64,000 nt of DNA from Terriglobales bacterium (GCA_025934735.1 JAICWP010000020.1:1-64000); one strand, 5' to 3'; counted from the stretch's first letter, positions 42,071 through 52,500 are shown. Notes: generated by a model not told the origin, from the sequence alone. Program-made: numbers and translations.

Positions 42071-43993
42071 ATGTGCGGAATCGCAGGAATTTGGAATAAC
42101 AAGAGCGGCCGGCCCGCCGAGCGCGAGCGCCTACAGGCCATCACCCAGGCTCTTGCCCACCGCGGCCCTGATGGCGACGGCTACTACTTCGGGCCCGGCC
42201 CCGGACTCGGCCACCGCCGTCTGAGCATTATTGACCTGGCTGGCGGCCACCAGCCCATGTCCAATGAGGACGGAACTGTGTGGATCACCTTCAACGGTGA
42301 AATCTATAACTTTCCCGAGTTGCGCAGCGAATTGCTGAGCCGCGGCCACGTGTTCCGCACTAATTCCGACACCGAAGCCATCGTTCACCTCTACGAAGAA
42401 TATGGCGACCGCTGCTTCGAAAGACTTCGTGGCATGTTCGCCTTGGCCATTTGGGATGATCGCCGGCAGCGCCTCGTCCTGGCTCGCGACCGCATCGGAA
42501 TCAAGCCTTTGTTCTATGGCTTTGGCGATGAGGGAATCGTCTTCGGCTCGGAATTGAAGTGCGTGGTCAACTCCGGCAAGGTCGCCCTGGAAATTGACCC
42601 TACCGCCCTGGCCGATTTGTTCACCTTTTTCTACATTCCCAGCCCGAAGACCATCTACCGGAACGCCTATTCGCTGGAGCCGGGACACTATCTGGTTGTA
42701 ACCCGCGAGGGCATCAGCAAGCACCAGTACTGGGATCTGAGCGGGGAAAAGCTCCACCTGCCGAACCAGCTGGCTTACGAGGAACGGCTCTACTCTCTGC
42801 TGCACGATACTGTGCAGTGCCACCTTCTCAGCGATGTTCCGGTGGGAGCTTTCTTGAGCGGCGGCGTGGATTCCAGCGCCGTAGTGGCGCTCATGGCCGG
42901 CCTTGTTCCCAATGCTGTTATGACCTGCTCCATCGGCTTCCCCGATCGCGAATATGATGAGCTGCCGCGGGCCCGCACCGTCGCCCAGGCGTTTCACACC
43001 GATCACCACGAGCAGGTCGTGGCCTCCGAGCCAGCGAAGGTACTGGCCGAGCTGGTCCAATATTATGACCAGCCTTTTCCTGACCACTCCTCGATTCCCA
43101 CCTACTACGTTTCGCGCCTGGCCCGCGAGCGGGTCAAGGTGGTTCTGTCCGGCGATGGCGGTGATGAAAACTTCGCGGGCTACAGTCGCTACCGCCGTCA
43201 TTTGTTTCTGCAGAAGCTGCGTCGCTTTGTGCCTGTATTTCTGCAATCCGCTCTGGGCAAGCCAATGCAATCTTGGGAGGGCGTTCGCAACGGCCACGCC
43301 TTACCCCAGCGCCTGGGACGCGTTTTGCAGCAGGTTCTTTTGGGATGTCGCGAGGGCTACCTGGATGCCATGACCATTACCAGCCGCAAGCTGCGGGCAC
43401 GGATTCTTGGCCCCGACCTCGAGCGTGAGCTTGGCGGCTATGACCCACTGGATAGCTTCCGGCAAATTTACGACAAGGCGCCTTTCGCCGATCCTCTCTC
43501 CAGGATTTTCTACCTGGACCTGAAGACCTACCTGGTCGACGACATTCTTACCAAGGTGGATCGTGCCAGCATGGCGAATTCGCTCGAAGTGCGCGTGCCC
43601 CTTCTCGACCACAAGGTAGTCGAATTTGCCCACTCGCTCCCTCTGCATTTAAAAATACGAAACGGCCAGGGCAAGTACCTGCTGCGCAAAGTCGCGGCCC
43701 GACATCTTCCCGCCGCGCATCTTGCCCTGCAGAAGAAGGGTTTTCGCGTTCCCATGGCTGCCTGGATGCGCCACGAGCTGCGCGACTGGGTGCGCGAAGC
43801 CATTCTCCCCGCCTCTGGCTCCCACAACCTGCTTGATCGCGCCGGAGTTCAGCAGGCCTGGGATCAGTTTCAAGCTGGCGATTCGCGCCTGGTAGATGTC
43901 TTGAGCATTGCTTTGAGCGTGGGTCTGTACTCGCAGCGGGGAACGGGCTCATTATCCAAACAACCGTCCGAGGCGGTCGCGGTGCAGGGCTGA
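42071..43993 (+). CDS. Asparagine-synthase-like amidotransferase, third copy (intact)
   Basis: The 640-residue enzyme keeps every class II glutaminase feature: MCGIAGIW, HRGPDGDGYYF, HRRLSIIDLAGGHQPMSNED and NGEIYN. The synthetase loop FLSGGVDSSAVVALMAG and LSGDGGDENFAGYSRYR are also intact. It is closest in form to the copy at 30099-32018 and may have arisen by duplication. In bacterial EPS clusters such enzymes usually amidate a sugar carboxylate or build an unusual amino-sugar group. The preceding gap is 40 bases and the following one 27. Confidence 0.9.
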   Translation: MCGIAGIWNNKSGRPAERERLQAITQALAHRGPDGDGYYFGPGPGLGHRRLSIIDLAGGHQPMSNEDGTVWITFNGEIYNFPELRSELLSRGHVFRTNSDTEAIVHLYEEYGDRCFERLRGMFALAIWDDRRQRLVLARDRIGIKPLFYGFGDEGIVFGSELKCVVNSGKVALEIDPTALADLFTFFYIPSPKTIYRNAYSLEPGHYLVVTREGISKHQYWDLSGEKLHLPNQLAYEERLYSLLHDTVQCHLLSDVPVGAFLSGGVDSSAVVALMAGLVPNAVMTCSIGFPDREYDELPRARTVAQAFHTDHHEQVVASEPAKVLAELVQYYDQPFPDHSSIPTYYVSRLARERVKVVLSGDGGDENFAGYSRYRRHLFLQKLRRFVPVFLQSALGKPMQSWEGVRNGHALPQRLGRVLQQVLLGCREGYLDAMTITSRKLRARILGPDLERELGGYDPLDSFRQIYDKAPFADPLSRIFYLDLKTYLVDDILTKVDRASMANSLEVRVPLLDHKVVEFAHSLPLHLKIRNGQGKYLLRKVAARHLPAAHLALQKKGFRVPMAAWMRHELRDWVREAILPASGSHNLLDRAGVQQAWDQFQAGDSRLVDVLSIALSVGLYSQRGTGSLSKQPSEAVAVQG

Positions 43994-44020
43994 ACCCTGA
44001 ATATTGGTGGATCGAATCGC

Positions 44021-45307
44021 ATGGGAACCGCAGTACTACAAACTCCGACGACGAAAACGGGCTGCTATCGCGTGCTGCACGTCTTCGATCACTCTTGGCC
44101 GGTGCTGAGCGGCTACACTATACGCAGCCGCAACCTGGTTCGCGCCCAGCACCTGCTCGGGTATGAGCCTATGGCTGTCACGAGTCCCCTTCACCAGTTG
44201 GATTCGGACAATGGGCTCGACGCGATGCTGGACGGCTCGCATTATCGCCGCACTCAGCTGGAAGCTGGCCTGAGCCGCCGCGCAATTGCTGGGCGCTGGC
44301 CCTTCCTGCGCGAAGCGGCGGTAGTCAGGCTGCTCCGCCGCCGCATTCTGCAGTTGCTGGAGGAAGGACAATTCGACGTTATACACGCTCATTCTCCCGC
44401 ACTCTGCGGTCTGGCAGCCTCGCAGGCCGCGGCTTTCAAAGGCATTCCCTGTGTTTATGAAATCCGAGCCTTTTGGGAAGAAGGTCCGGCCGCTGCGGGA
44501 AGTAATCTGTGGAAATCGTTTCGTCGCCGCCTCACCCGTGATCTCGAAATTCATGTGGCCCGCAAGGTGGACGCGGTGGTCGGCATTGCCGGTCACATCC
44601 TTCAGGACCTGGAGCACCGTGGCGTAGCGCCTGGCAAGCTGTTCCACGTGCCTAACGGCGTAGATGCTGACCGTTTCGCACCGCGGGAGCGGGATAGCGA
44701 CCTTGCCCGCCAACTTGGGCTCGATGGCCGCCTGGTTTTCGGCTTTATTGGTTCTCTCTATGAATATGAAGGTGTTTCCTGGCTGGTAAATGCGCTCAGC
44801 GAACTGAAACGCTCAGGCCTGGCTTGCCGCTTGCTGGTCGTGGGTGACGGCGAGGACTTGCCCAGCATCCGCGAGGTGGCGCGGCAGTCTGCCCTGGAGG
44901 ATACGGTCCTGCCTCTCGGCCGCGTGCCCCATGACCAGGTGGAGCGCTATTACTCGCTGATGGACGTCATGGTATATCCCCGTCGCAAGAGCCGTCTTAC
45001 TGAGACGGTTACGCCGCTCAAGCCTTTGGAAGCCATGGCGCTGGGCAAGCCCATTCTGGCCAGTAATGTCGGCGGCATCCGGGAACTGATCGAACACGAA
45101 AAAACGGGACTCTTGTTTCGTGCAGACGATGTGGATGATTTCTGCGGTCAGGCTCGGCGCTTGGTGAGCGATGCTGGACTGCGCAGCCAGTTGTCGGCCC
45201 AGGCCCGCGAGACTGCCCTTGCGGAGAAAGACTGGAAGGTGTTGGTGCGACGGTATGAAGACGTTTATCGTTTCGCCATCTCCAGCCATTCCCATGGAAA
45301 CTCTTAG
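44021..45307 (+). CDS. Glycosyltransferase, XrtA-associated stp3 type
   Basis: The 428-residue GT-B enzyme carries VLHVFDHSWPVLSGYTIRSR at about 18-37, the signature opening of the exosortase-A-associated Daro_2409-type family (TIGR04063). IHAHSPALCGLAASQAAAFK, YEIRAFWEEG and the donor-site stretch VYPRRKSRLTETVTPLKPLE follow, with the acidic pair of family 4. With the stp1- and stp2-type enzymes it completes the trio of transferases normally found together in XrtA systems. Its end overlaps the phosphatase start. Confidence 0.9.
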   Translation: MGTAVLQTPTTKTGCYRVLHVFDHSWPVLSGYTIRSRNLVRAQHLLGYEPMAVTSPLHQLDSDNGLDAMLDGSHYRRTQLEAGLSRRAIAGRWPFLREAAVVRLLRRRILQLLEEGQFDVIHAHSPALCGLAASQAAAFKGIPCVYEIRAFWEEGPAAAGSNLWKSFRRRLTRDLEIHVARKVDAVVGIAGHILQDLEHRGVAPGKLFHVPNGVDADRFAPRERDSDLARQLGLDGRLVFGFIGSLYEYEGVSWLVNALSELKRSGLACRLLVVGDGEDLPSIREVARQSALEDTVLPLGRVPHDQVERYYSLMDVMVYPRRKSRLTETVTPLKPLEAMALGKPILASNVGGIRELIEHEKTGLLFRADDVDDFCGQARRLVSDAGLRSQLSAQARETALAEKDWKVLVRRYEDVYRFAISSHSHGNS

Positions 45308-45941
45308 CGAAGCACGCCAGTCCGGAGGTGGCGAGCAGGCCGCACCCGGCGTGCCGGTTGCCGCGGTGGGCCGTTACGCCTCCTGGAGCAGGCGAATCGC
45401 CGGCCAATATGGCGGCAAGCGCGCCTTTCTTCGTCACCAGCAGGCCCTCTCCCTGTACCGGATTGGGGTTCTTCATCGTTTTACTCGCATTGACTGGCGG
45501 TGGGTGAACCGAGTGATCTTTGTGTGCCACGGCAACATTTGCCGCAGCCCTTATTGCGAAGCGCGCGGCCGCCTTTTGGGATTGCAGACCGCATCCTTGG
45601 GTTTATCGGCCGAGGAAGATAGTCCGGCGAATGCGTCCGTGGCCGCGCTCGCCCGCTTGCGGGGCGTAGAACTCGCCGACCATCGGGCCAGGACACTCCC
45701 CAATGTGGCGCTCAGCCGGAGCGATCTGCTCGTCGCAATGGAGCCTTCGCAGGCGCGGCAACTCCGCAAATTGACCGACGGTCCGCAAATCACGTTGCTG
45801 GGCTTGTGGAGCGCAACTCCTCGTCCCTATCTGCACGATCCTTACGGCCTTGGGCAGGACTACATCACCAGCTGCCTGGACATTCTTGACCAGGGCGTGC
45901 AGCGCATCGCAAAGGAAGTCAGGCAACATCATGCTGGCTGA
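45294..45941 (+). CDS. Low-molecular-weight protein-tyrosine phosphatase with N-terminal extension
   Basis: The 215-residue protein holds the P-loop VCHGNICRSP (C78 to R84, CX5R) and the general-acid Asp in DPYGLGQD near the C-terminus. It would dephosphorylate the tyrosine kinase encoded at 25346, the usual pairing in capsule clusters. Typical family members are about 150 residues; here about 70 extra residues precede the catalytic domain (RYASWSRRIAGQYGGKRAFL). An alternative in-frame ATG at 45255 would lengthen it further. The extension may bind a partner or belong to a mis-set start, since GTG/ATG choices near 45500 are also possible. Confidence 0.83.
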   Translation: METLSEARQSGGGEQAAPGVPVAAVGRYASWSRRIAGQYGGKRAFLRHQQALSLYRIGVLHRFTRIDWRWVNRVIFVCHGNICRSPYCEARGRLLGLQTASLGLSAEEDSPANASVAALARLRGVELADHRARTLPNVALSRSDLLVAMEPSQARQLRKLTDGPQITLLGLWSATPRPYLHDPYGLGQDYITSCLDILDQGVQRIAKEVRQHHAG

Positions 45942-47199
45942 CCCGAGCCCCAAGGAGTGGCGCCGCTCGCTGCCGGTGCTGGTGACCGACGCTCACACGA
46001 TGGGAGCGCTGGCCGTCATACGCTCCCTGGGTCGTGCCGGCTATCCGGTCCACGCCTGTTCCCCTCGACCCGATGCCCTGGGGCTGGGTTCGGCCTACGC
46101 CCAGGCGCGCGTCGTCTGCCCCGCCAATGACGCCCAACTGCTCTCCTGGGTGCGCGATTACGTGGCCGGCAATCATATCCGCGCAATTATTCCCTCCGAG
46201 CACGTTTTAACCGTGCTCCGTCCTGTATTCGACGAATTTGCTCACCTGTTTCCTTTCAGCCGCTCGGCAGCCACCCTGTATGCCGGCTTAAGCAAATTTG
46301 ACCTGTTCCAAAGACTGCAATCTGAGCCGCAGCTTTCGTGTCATCTGCCTCCCACTCTGCTCATCGCCGATACCGCCGTTCTTCCCAGCCTGGAAGAACT
46401 CAAAGAGCTCGGTATGCCCGTGTTCATAAAATCAGACACCGGTTATGCTTGCTCCGCGGCTGGTGCGGCTACTTACAAAGCGTTCTCCCCCGAAGAAGCG
46501 CTTCGTCTGCTGCGGGAATTGCGTCCGCAATTCAAGCGGCTCGTGGTTCAGGGCTATGTGCCGGGCTCGGGCGTGGGCGCATTCTTTTTGGTCTGGGACG
46601 GGGCCGTACGGGCCGAATTCATGCATCGCCGCCTGCACGAGGTCCCGCACACCGGCGGAACGTCCTCTTTGCGTGAGAGTTGGTGGCACGATGAAATACG
46701 CCAGGATGCACTGAAAAAACTGTCGGCCATGCAATGGCAGGGGGTCGCCATGGTGGAGTACCGGTGGCACGAACCCTCTGGCCAGTTCTACCTGATGGAG
46801 ATGAACGGCCGATTCTGGGGCTCGCTGCACCTGGCTTTGTATGCGGGCGTGGATTTTCCCCGCCTGTTGCTGGACAGCTTTCATGGCCATGCGCCGGACG
46901 CGATTCCTGAATTTCCTCGCGGTCTGCGCTGCCGCCATACCTTCCCCATGGAGGTCCAGTATGTCTGGTCGCGGCTCAGCGACCACAGCCTGCCCTTCTT
47001 TCAGCGGATCGCGCCGATGGCAGAGTTTCTGGCGCTTAGCCTCGATCCCCGCATCTATTCCGATCTCTTCTTCCCGGGCGATCGCCGCCCATATTTTTCC
47101 AATTTGAAGAAGTTCCTGGCCACTTTCTGGCGCAGGGGTCCCCGTCCCCAGGCTGCCTGGGACTCGGTTTCTACACCAAAAATCGGGGAAGCGCGTTGA
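45931..47199 (+). CDS. ATP-grasp enzyme, second copy
   Basis: The 422-residue protein has an N-terminal alpha/beta domain (LPVLVTDAHTMGALAVIRSL), the ATP-grasp stretch GMPVFIKSDTGYACSAAGAA and LVVQGYVPGSGVGAFFLVWD, and the magnesium-binding end YLMEMNGRFWGSL. It is the same general type as the enzyme at 36985-38280 but diverged. Relatives include peptide-forming and sugar-decorating ligases. The ATG at 45931 overlaps the phosphatase stop by 11 bases; its own stop overlaps the next start as TTGA. The substrate is unknown; joining an amino acid to a polymer precursor is the simplest idea. Confidence 0.85.
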   Translation: MLADPSPKEWRRSLPVLVTDAHTMGALAVIRSLGRAGYPVHACSPRPDALGLGSAYAQARVVCPANDAQLLSWVRDYVAGNHIRAIIPSEHVLTVLRPVFDEFAHLFPFSRSAATLYAGLSKFDLFQRLQSEPQLSCHLPPTLLIADTAVLPSLEELKELGMPVFIKSDTGYACSAAGAATYKAFSPEEALRLLRELRPQFKRLVVQGYVPGSGVGAFFLVWDGAVRAEFMHRRLHEVPHTGGTSSLRESWWHDEIRQDALKKLSAMQWQGVAMVEYRWHEPSGQFYLMEMNGRFWGSLHLALYAGVDFPRLLLDSFHGHAPDAIPEFPRGLRCRHTFPMEVQYVWSRLSDHSLPFFQRIAPMAEFLALSLDPRIYSDLFFPGDRRPYFSNLKKFLATFWRRGPRPQAAWDSVSTPKIGEAR

Positions 47200-48239
47200 G
47201 CGGCTTCAAAACTCTGTTTCTAACCATCAGCAAGTGGTTGGGGCTGTTCTACATTTCCCGCCGGCTCACGCGACGCGGCGTAAGAATTCTCTGCTATCAC
47301 GCCTTCAGCACTGATGGCGATGAGTGCGATTTTCGCCCCAAGCTGTTCATGCGCTGCAGCACCTTCCAGAAGCGATTACAGGCGCTGCACTCGGCCGGTT
47401 ATCCGGTAATCACTCTCGATGCCGCGCTGCAGGGCCTGGAGAACGGCAACCTGCCTGCCTGCGCCACCGTCATCACCATTGATGACGGCTTTCCCAGCGT
47501 TTATCGCTGCGCGGGTGAGGCCCTGCCTCGCTACAAATATCCGGCCACTGTCTACGTCACCAGTTACTACTCGGTCAAACAGAACCCAGTATTTCGCCTG
47601 CTGGTGCAATACCTCTTATGGAAAACGAGCGTCACAACTGTTGCAGTTCCTGAGTCGCTGCGCCCGCTTCGAGGAACATTTTCCCTGGGTTCGAAGCAGG
47701 AGAAGAGTGACGCTGCCGACGAGATTATTCGCGTAGGACAAGAGCAATGCAGTGAGGAGCAACGGCTGTCGCTGCTCCAGGGGCTAGCCCGTCTCCTGGA
47801 AGTAGACCTGGGGCGCATTCTAACGGAAAGAGTCTTTCACGTGATGAACCGCGAGGAGTTGTTGGCGGCTGCGGCTAAAGGCCTCGATGTCCAGTTGCAC
47901 ACCCACCGCCACAGGTTCCCGGAGGAGAGTGGGGCAGCGGCACGGGAAATTATAGACAATCGCGCCGTTCTGGAACCCATCGCAGCGAAGCCTTTGCGGC
48001 ACTTCTGCTATCCCAGCGGAGTATGGTCGAAGAATCATTGGCCGGTGCTGGCCAGGGAAGGGATCAGGAGCGCCACTACCAGCGCTCCAGGCCTGAATTT
48101 TCCCGGGGCGGCGCCTTACGGATTGTTGCGCATGCTGGATTCCGAAGACGTTACCCAGATTGAGTTCGAAGCCGAGATGGCCGGTTTTGCCGAGCTGCTG
48201 CGGCGCATCCGCGGGAAATCTCGCGCGCCGAGCGCATAG
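47196..48239 (+). CDS. Polysaccharide deacetylase family protein (NodB fold)
   Basis: The 347-residue protein begins at a TTG (47196) that overlaps the previous stop as TTGA, with GGGGAAG upstream. It shows VRILCYHAFSTDGDECDFRP, motif 1 TVITIDDGFPSVYRCAGE and a motif 2-like stretch DVQLHTHRHRFPEESGAAAR with the His pair, then RHFCYPSGVWSKNHW. It is the third deacetylase in the window and the last gene of the 31-kb operon. Without a signal peptide it should act in the cytoplasm on lipid-linked precursors. It ends three bases from the convergent methyltransferase stop. Confidence 0.87.
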   Translation: MSGFKTLFLTISKWLGLFYISRRLTRRGVRILCYHAFSTDGDECDFRPKLFMRCSTFQKRLQALHSAGYPVITLDAALQGLENGNLPACATVITIDDGFPSVYRCAGEALPRYKYPATVYVTSYYSVKQNPVFRLLVQYLLWKTSVTTVAVPESLRPLRGTFSLGSKQEKSDAADEIIRVGQEQCSEEQRLSLLQGLARLLEVDLGRILTERVFHVMNREELLAAAAKGLDVQLHTHRHRFPEESGAAAREIIDNRAVLEPIAAKPLRHFCYPSGVWSKNHWPVLAREGIRSATTSAPGLNFPGAAPYGLLRMLDSEDVTQIEFEAEMAGFAELLRRIRGKSRAPSA

Positions 48240-48242
48240 CCA

Positions 48243-49145
48243 TCACCGATTCGGCTGCGATTCGGGCTTGCCCAGCCGATACGCGGTGCAGGCGCAGAAA
48301 AAGTCCCGTAGGTGGGGCAGGTGGGTAAAAACCCGCGTCATCCTCCCCGCGAACGACCCGCCGAACCCGATGACTTCGCGCTTCTCCAGTTGGAATCCCG
48401 CTCGGCGAAAAGTCTTTTCGAATTCTGCGATCGTCAGCCGGTTTACTTCCGGCAGGACCTTCATGGTCCGCCATTTGTTGGGCTTCTTTCGCCCGGCTTC
48501 ATCCAGGTCCCACAGCCGCGGCGTGAAATCGGCTGAATCGTAGACCCGCGCACATGTATTGATCAGCACTTGGTCGGGAAACAGAACATGAGCCCAGGGC
48601 AGAGGCACCAGGCTTTCAATATGGGGGCCGTACGGATTCCACCACGGCACCCACCAGATGAACACCTGTCCCTTGGGTCGCAGTACCCGGTACCATTCGC
48701 CAATAATCGCCCGGTACTCCATGATGTGCTCCAGAGTGTCGAAGCACAAAATTACATCCATGGAAGCATCCGGCAGGCCTATGGTCTTCAAATTCGTGGG
48801 CTGGATGAATCGGGGTGTTACCGGGAGGTGGTTCTCCCCCTTGAGCCGTTCCTCGGCAAAGGCGATTTGCGCGGGGTTGGCGTCAAGTCCTGTCACCGAT
48901 CTGGCTCCTGCTTGCGCGGCAAAGATGGACAGCCCCCCCTGGCCGCTGCCGAAATCAAGAACATCCTTGTCCTTCAGATCCGTGGCGGAAAAGTGGTTGG
49001 TGAATTGATCCAGCAGAGCCTGATCGCGCCACTGGGCGTAGCTGAAACGGTCATACGTCGCCGGGTTGTCGCCCGCATCTCCGGCTTTTCGTCGCGCCAC
49101 GATTTTTTTGGCGGCCCAATAACAGATGTCTTCTCGCAATCGCAC
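48243..49145 (-). CDS. SAM-dependent methyltransferase (UbiG/UbiE-like)
   Basis: The 300-residue enzyme has motif I VLDFGSGQGGLSIFAAQAG near 62-80, the acidic post-I TGLDANPAQI and motif IV MDVILCFDTLEHIMEY. The start is a GTG at 49145 with AAGGA close before it. The second half has several aromatic residues (VFIWWVPWWNPYGPH) that may bind a sugar or lipid acceptor. It points toward the main operon and ends three bases from it. Substrate unknown. Confidence 0.85.
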   Translation of the reverse strand: MRLREDICYWAAKKIVARRKAGDAGDNPATYDRFSYAQWRDQALLDQFTNHFSATDLKDKDVLDFGSGQGGLSIFAAQAGARSVTGLDANPAQIAFAEERLKGENHLPVTPRFIQPTNLKTIGLPDASMDVILCFDTLEHIMEYRAIIGEWYRVLRPKGQVFIWWVPWWNPYGPHIESLVPLPWAHVLFPDQVLINTCARVYDSADFTPRLWDLDEAGRKKPNKWRTMKVLPEVNRLTIAEFEKTFRRAGFQLEKREVIGFGGSFAGRMTRVFTHLPHLRDFFCACTAYRLGKPESQPNR

Positions 49146-49384
49146 GCGTGTCCTTTTGTATTTCTCTGAAATCCTGGCTGGCGTTGCCTGGGGGCGCTGG
49201 GTTTGTTATTGTACTCTAACTTTGAGGTTGCCCCTCGCATTCACGCGCGCCGTGTCCGCTGCGATTGCAACCCGCGCGCCGACCACGGAAACGGTTTCTC
49301 CTGCTTCTGAGCGGGTTTGCCGTTGAGGTATCAATCACCTGCGTTTCTCGGGATAATTAACGGGAAAAGCGCCGCTGTCCCGTC

Positions 49385-49400
49385 AGGCAACAAAATTGCA
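49385..49400 (+). promoter_or_regulatory. Sigma-54-like -24/-12 element for the first RIFT-barrel gene
   Basis: AGGCAACAAAATTGCA has exact GG-N10-GC spacing, GGCA at -24 and a perfect TTGCA at -12. It lies 102 bases before the ATG at 49502. No copy of the 16-bp palindrome is visible in the 356-base gap 49146-49501, which holds nothing else recognisable. Confidence 0.45.
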
Positions 49401-49501
49401 TGCGTTGCAGACACTTATTTCCTTCGGCTTTTCGCGAAGGAAGGAAATCAGCTCTGGCCTCGCATTGTGTCGGAGAGCAGTCCAGTTCCAATAGTCACAG
49501 A

Positions 49502-52500
49502 ATGATTAGGCTGGCAATCACAACCCGGGTCTGTACGATTACTTTTTTCCTTCTCGCCGTAGTCTTTACTTGCCAGGCGCAGCTTCGGATTCCGCTGACC
49601 ATCCAGGAGGCGGTCTACCCCGGTGCGCCAACGGGTGGCGTTGCGCGGGTGCAGGATCCGGTCACGGTTGGGCTGCCCTTGCCCGATTCAGCCGGCATTA
49701 AGAGTATCTCTCAATTGGGCCTGAGCGGATCACCGGTCGGCCAGTTCCGTATTTTAGGCCGTTGGCCTTCTGGGAACGCGATGTGGGTGTTGGTGGACAC
49801 GCAGGCTTCTCTTGCGGGTGGTGGCAAAAACACGAGCATCAGCCTTGTCCCCGGCACCGGTGATTTCGGCGGATCCAATCTCGCTCTCGACAATGGAAAA
49901 GAGATCATCGTTAACACCGGACCGGCCCAGTTCAGCATTCGCAAGAGCCGCTTTAATCTTTTTGATCGGGTCGTGGTTAATGGAAAACCGCTGGTTGAGT
50001 CCGGCAGCAGCCAGGGCCTGGTGGTTATGGGTCCGGATACCACACTGACGGTTGCCGCTCCCCAGCAGGCGCCGGATTTGTCATCGGCGTCCGGGGGAAG
50101 TCTGCCCGACCGGTCTTATTATGTTCGGCTTTCGTACGCTACCGCATCCGGTGAAACCGAGGCCAGTCCGGAACAGCGCATCGCCGTCTCCGCCGGAAAC
50201 CTCTTGCGTGTCGCCTCACCTCCACCGATGGTTCATGCCACCGGCTATTACGTTTACGATTCCAAAGCAAAAGACGAGGAGACTCTTCAAACACCGATAG
50301 CCATTGCAATGGGAGCATCCTGGTCAGAACCGCCATCCGGCCGGATCACCAACACGCGGCATTACCCCGATGTCAACGGCGTGGGGACGGGATGTGGCGT
50401 ATGTGATGTGCCTTACAGTTCGAACAATGATGCTCATTCCACCGCCATCATTGAAGAGAACGGTCCGGCACGGGCGGTTATCAAGGCCGACGGCTCTCAC
50501 GTGGACCGTTCCGGCCATGCTTACATGCACTTTACCGTCCGCATGCATTTTTACAAAGGGAAGAGCTATGCCAAGGTAGAAGTGATTTTGCGCAACGCCG
50601 ATGCTCCTGCCGGCCCGCAGCGCGACTTCAATTCCGCCTTCAAGGGTTTCGCTTCCTATGAGGCCCGCATAACTCCTGCTCTGACTCAGCCGCGTGCCTA
50701 TTCCATTGGAACCGATACCGATGCTTCCGTAAACGGCCGTTTCCACGGCCGCGAGAGCGCCTACTTATACCAGGCGTATTCGGATAACATGGAATTCGGC
50801 GATTGGCGCGCCTCTAATTGTCCCGGAGCCGGCCGGGGCCGTTGTGTTGAACCCTTCATCACCCGCACTCCCGCCGGTCCAGGTAAATTTACCTACGCTC
50901 AGGACGGTTACCAGATTGTCGCCGGCGACCAGCTGCTGGCGCAGAAGGATCACACCAGATATCCCCGGGGTTGGGCCGACTTGAGCGAGGCCGGTGGCGC
51001 CGGCGTGGAAGTAGGCGTCTATCAACTTTCAGCCTACTGGCCCAAGTCGTTGCAGTTTGTGGACGGCGGCTCGGAAGTTCGCGTCGGCATCTGGCCTGAT
51101 GAAAAGTTGTTTCACAACGGGCAAGGAAAGCCGTACTATCAGCCTTGGCCGGAATACTCCATTCACGACCTTTTCTTTGACTTTCATGATCAAGCTCTAA
51201 AATCGCCGGCCGATACTTTCCTCTCCTTTCAGCACTATCTGCTGGCTCGCGCGCCTCTCGACTACTACAACCGCGCCGGCGTGTTGTTCTACCCCTTATT
51301 GGAACCGGGCGCCGAAGATCACTACCTCAATTCGCTCGATATCCATCCGCTGCACGATGTGGCTCCAAAAATCTTCCGCTACTATGCCTGGCCCATGTCC
51401 GGCTCCGGCAATCAGCATGAGCTGCGTTGGTCGTTCCTGCGCAACTTTCTGGAGCGAGGGTTTACCGGCCGGTATATTTATGCCGCTCAGTTTTATCGCA
51501 TGATCGCGGAGCATGCTTTTCCGCGTTCCGATGGATTTGAATGGCGCGACTATCCCATCGCCCGCCTGGATTCCCGTGGCTTTCCCGCTGAGCTGCCCTC
51601 TGCCAACATCAATCTCGCTTACCGTAACTGGATTGATGACGAGCATGCCCACTGGTACGGGATGACCGATTACTACTTCATGACCGGGGATGAGACCATC
51701 AAGGATCAGTTGCTCGACGGCGTCAAGGATCGCTATTTGAACCCCAAGTCCGTCTACAATACCGGCCACGAGTGGGACACTCGCGACATTGGCGCCTCGT
51801 TGATGGCTTTTGCCCGCTTGTATCAGACCCTGAGCGCCATGCGCGACCCGGATGCGCAGCCTCTACTCGCTGTTGCCGACCAAGTCCTGAACAGCCAGGT
51901 ATTTCCTGAGTTGCAAGTCTCCGGTTTCGGCAACAGTCACCAGGGCATTAGCCGGACGCGGGGCGTGCATTTTGGCTGCTGCTCCCACGATACCGAGCCG
52001 GGTGGCTTCAATGGGCGCGTTTCCTCTTCCTTCCATCTCAACATCCTGGAAGAGGGCCTGTATGAATTGGCCCAGGCACGCGGTCCTTCCTGGCCCAAGT
52101 ACAACCTGGCCATGGATCTGACTTATGCCATGGCTCGTTGGTCGCTCTCCGAAAGCTATGGCAGCGCCGGCGCTGTTCCCTCGGAAGCGAATTCCGGTTG
52201 GCGTTATATGTTATTCATTGACCAGCCGAACGAAGGTCCCAAATCCTGGTGGTACAGGCCCAAAGTAATTGCCACGAATTGGTTCCACTTCTTTGTCCTC
52301 GCCGCCTACTCTGGCGACACCAGTTGGCGGCGGGACTTCGACTGGTACTTGCAACGGACCGCTTCCAACGGGGACATGGTGGAGTTTGGCTCCCATATGA
52401 TGCAGGCTTCCATGGAGCAGATCCTCCATCCTCCCGCCGTTAAGTTGGTCTCAGTCCCAGTAACGGCTACCCCGACCGGCGACGGCACATACACGCTTCG

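Noticed and set aside
42131-43297. Open frame of 388 codons on the minus strand
   Set aside because: It is a shadow of the third asparagine-synthase-like gene; no motifs.
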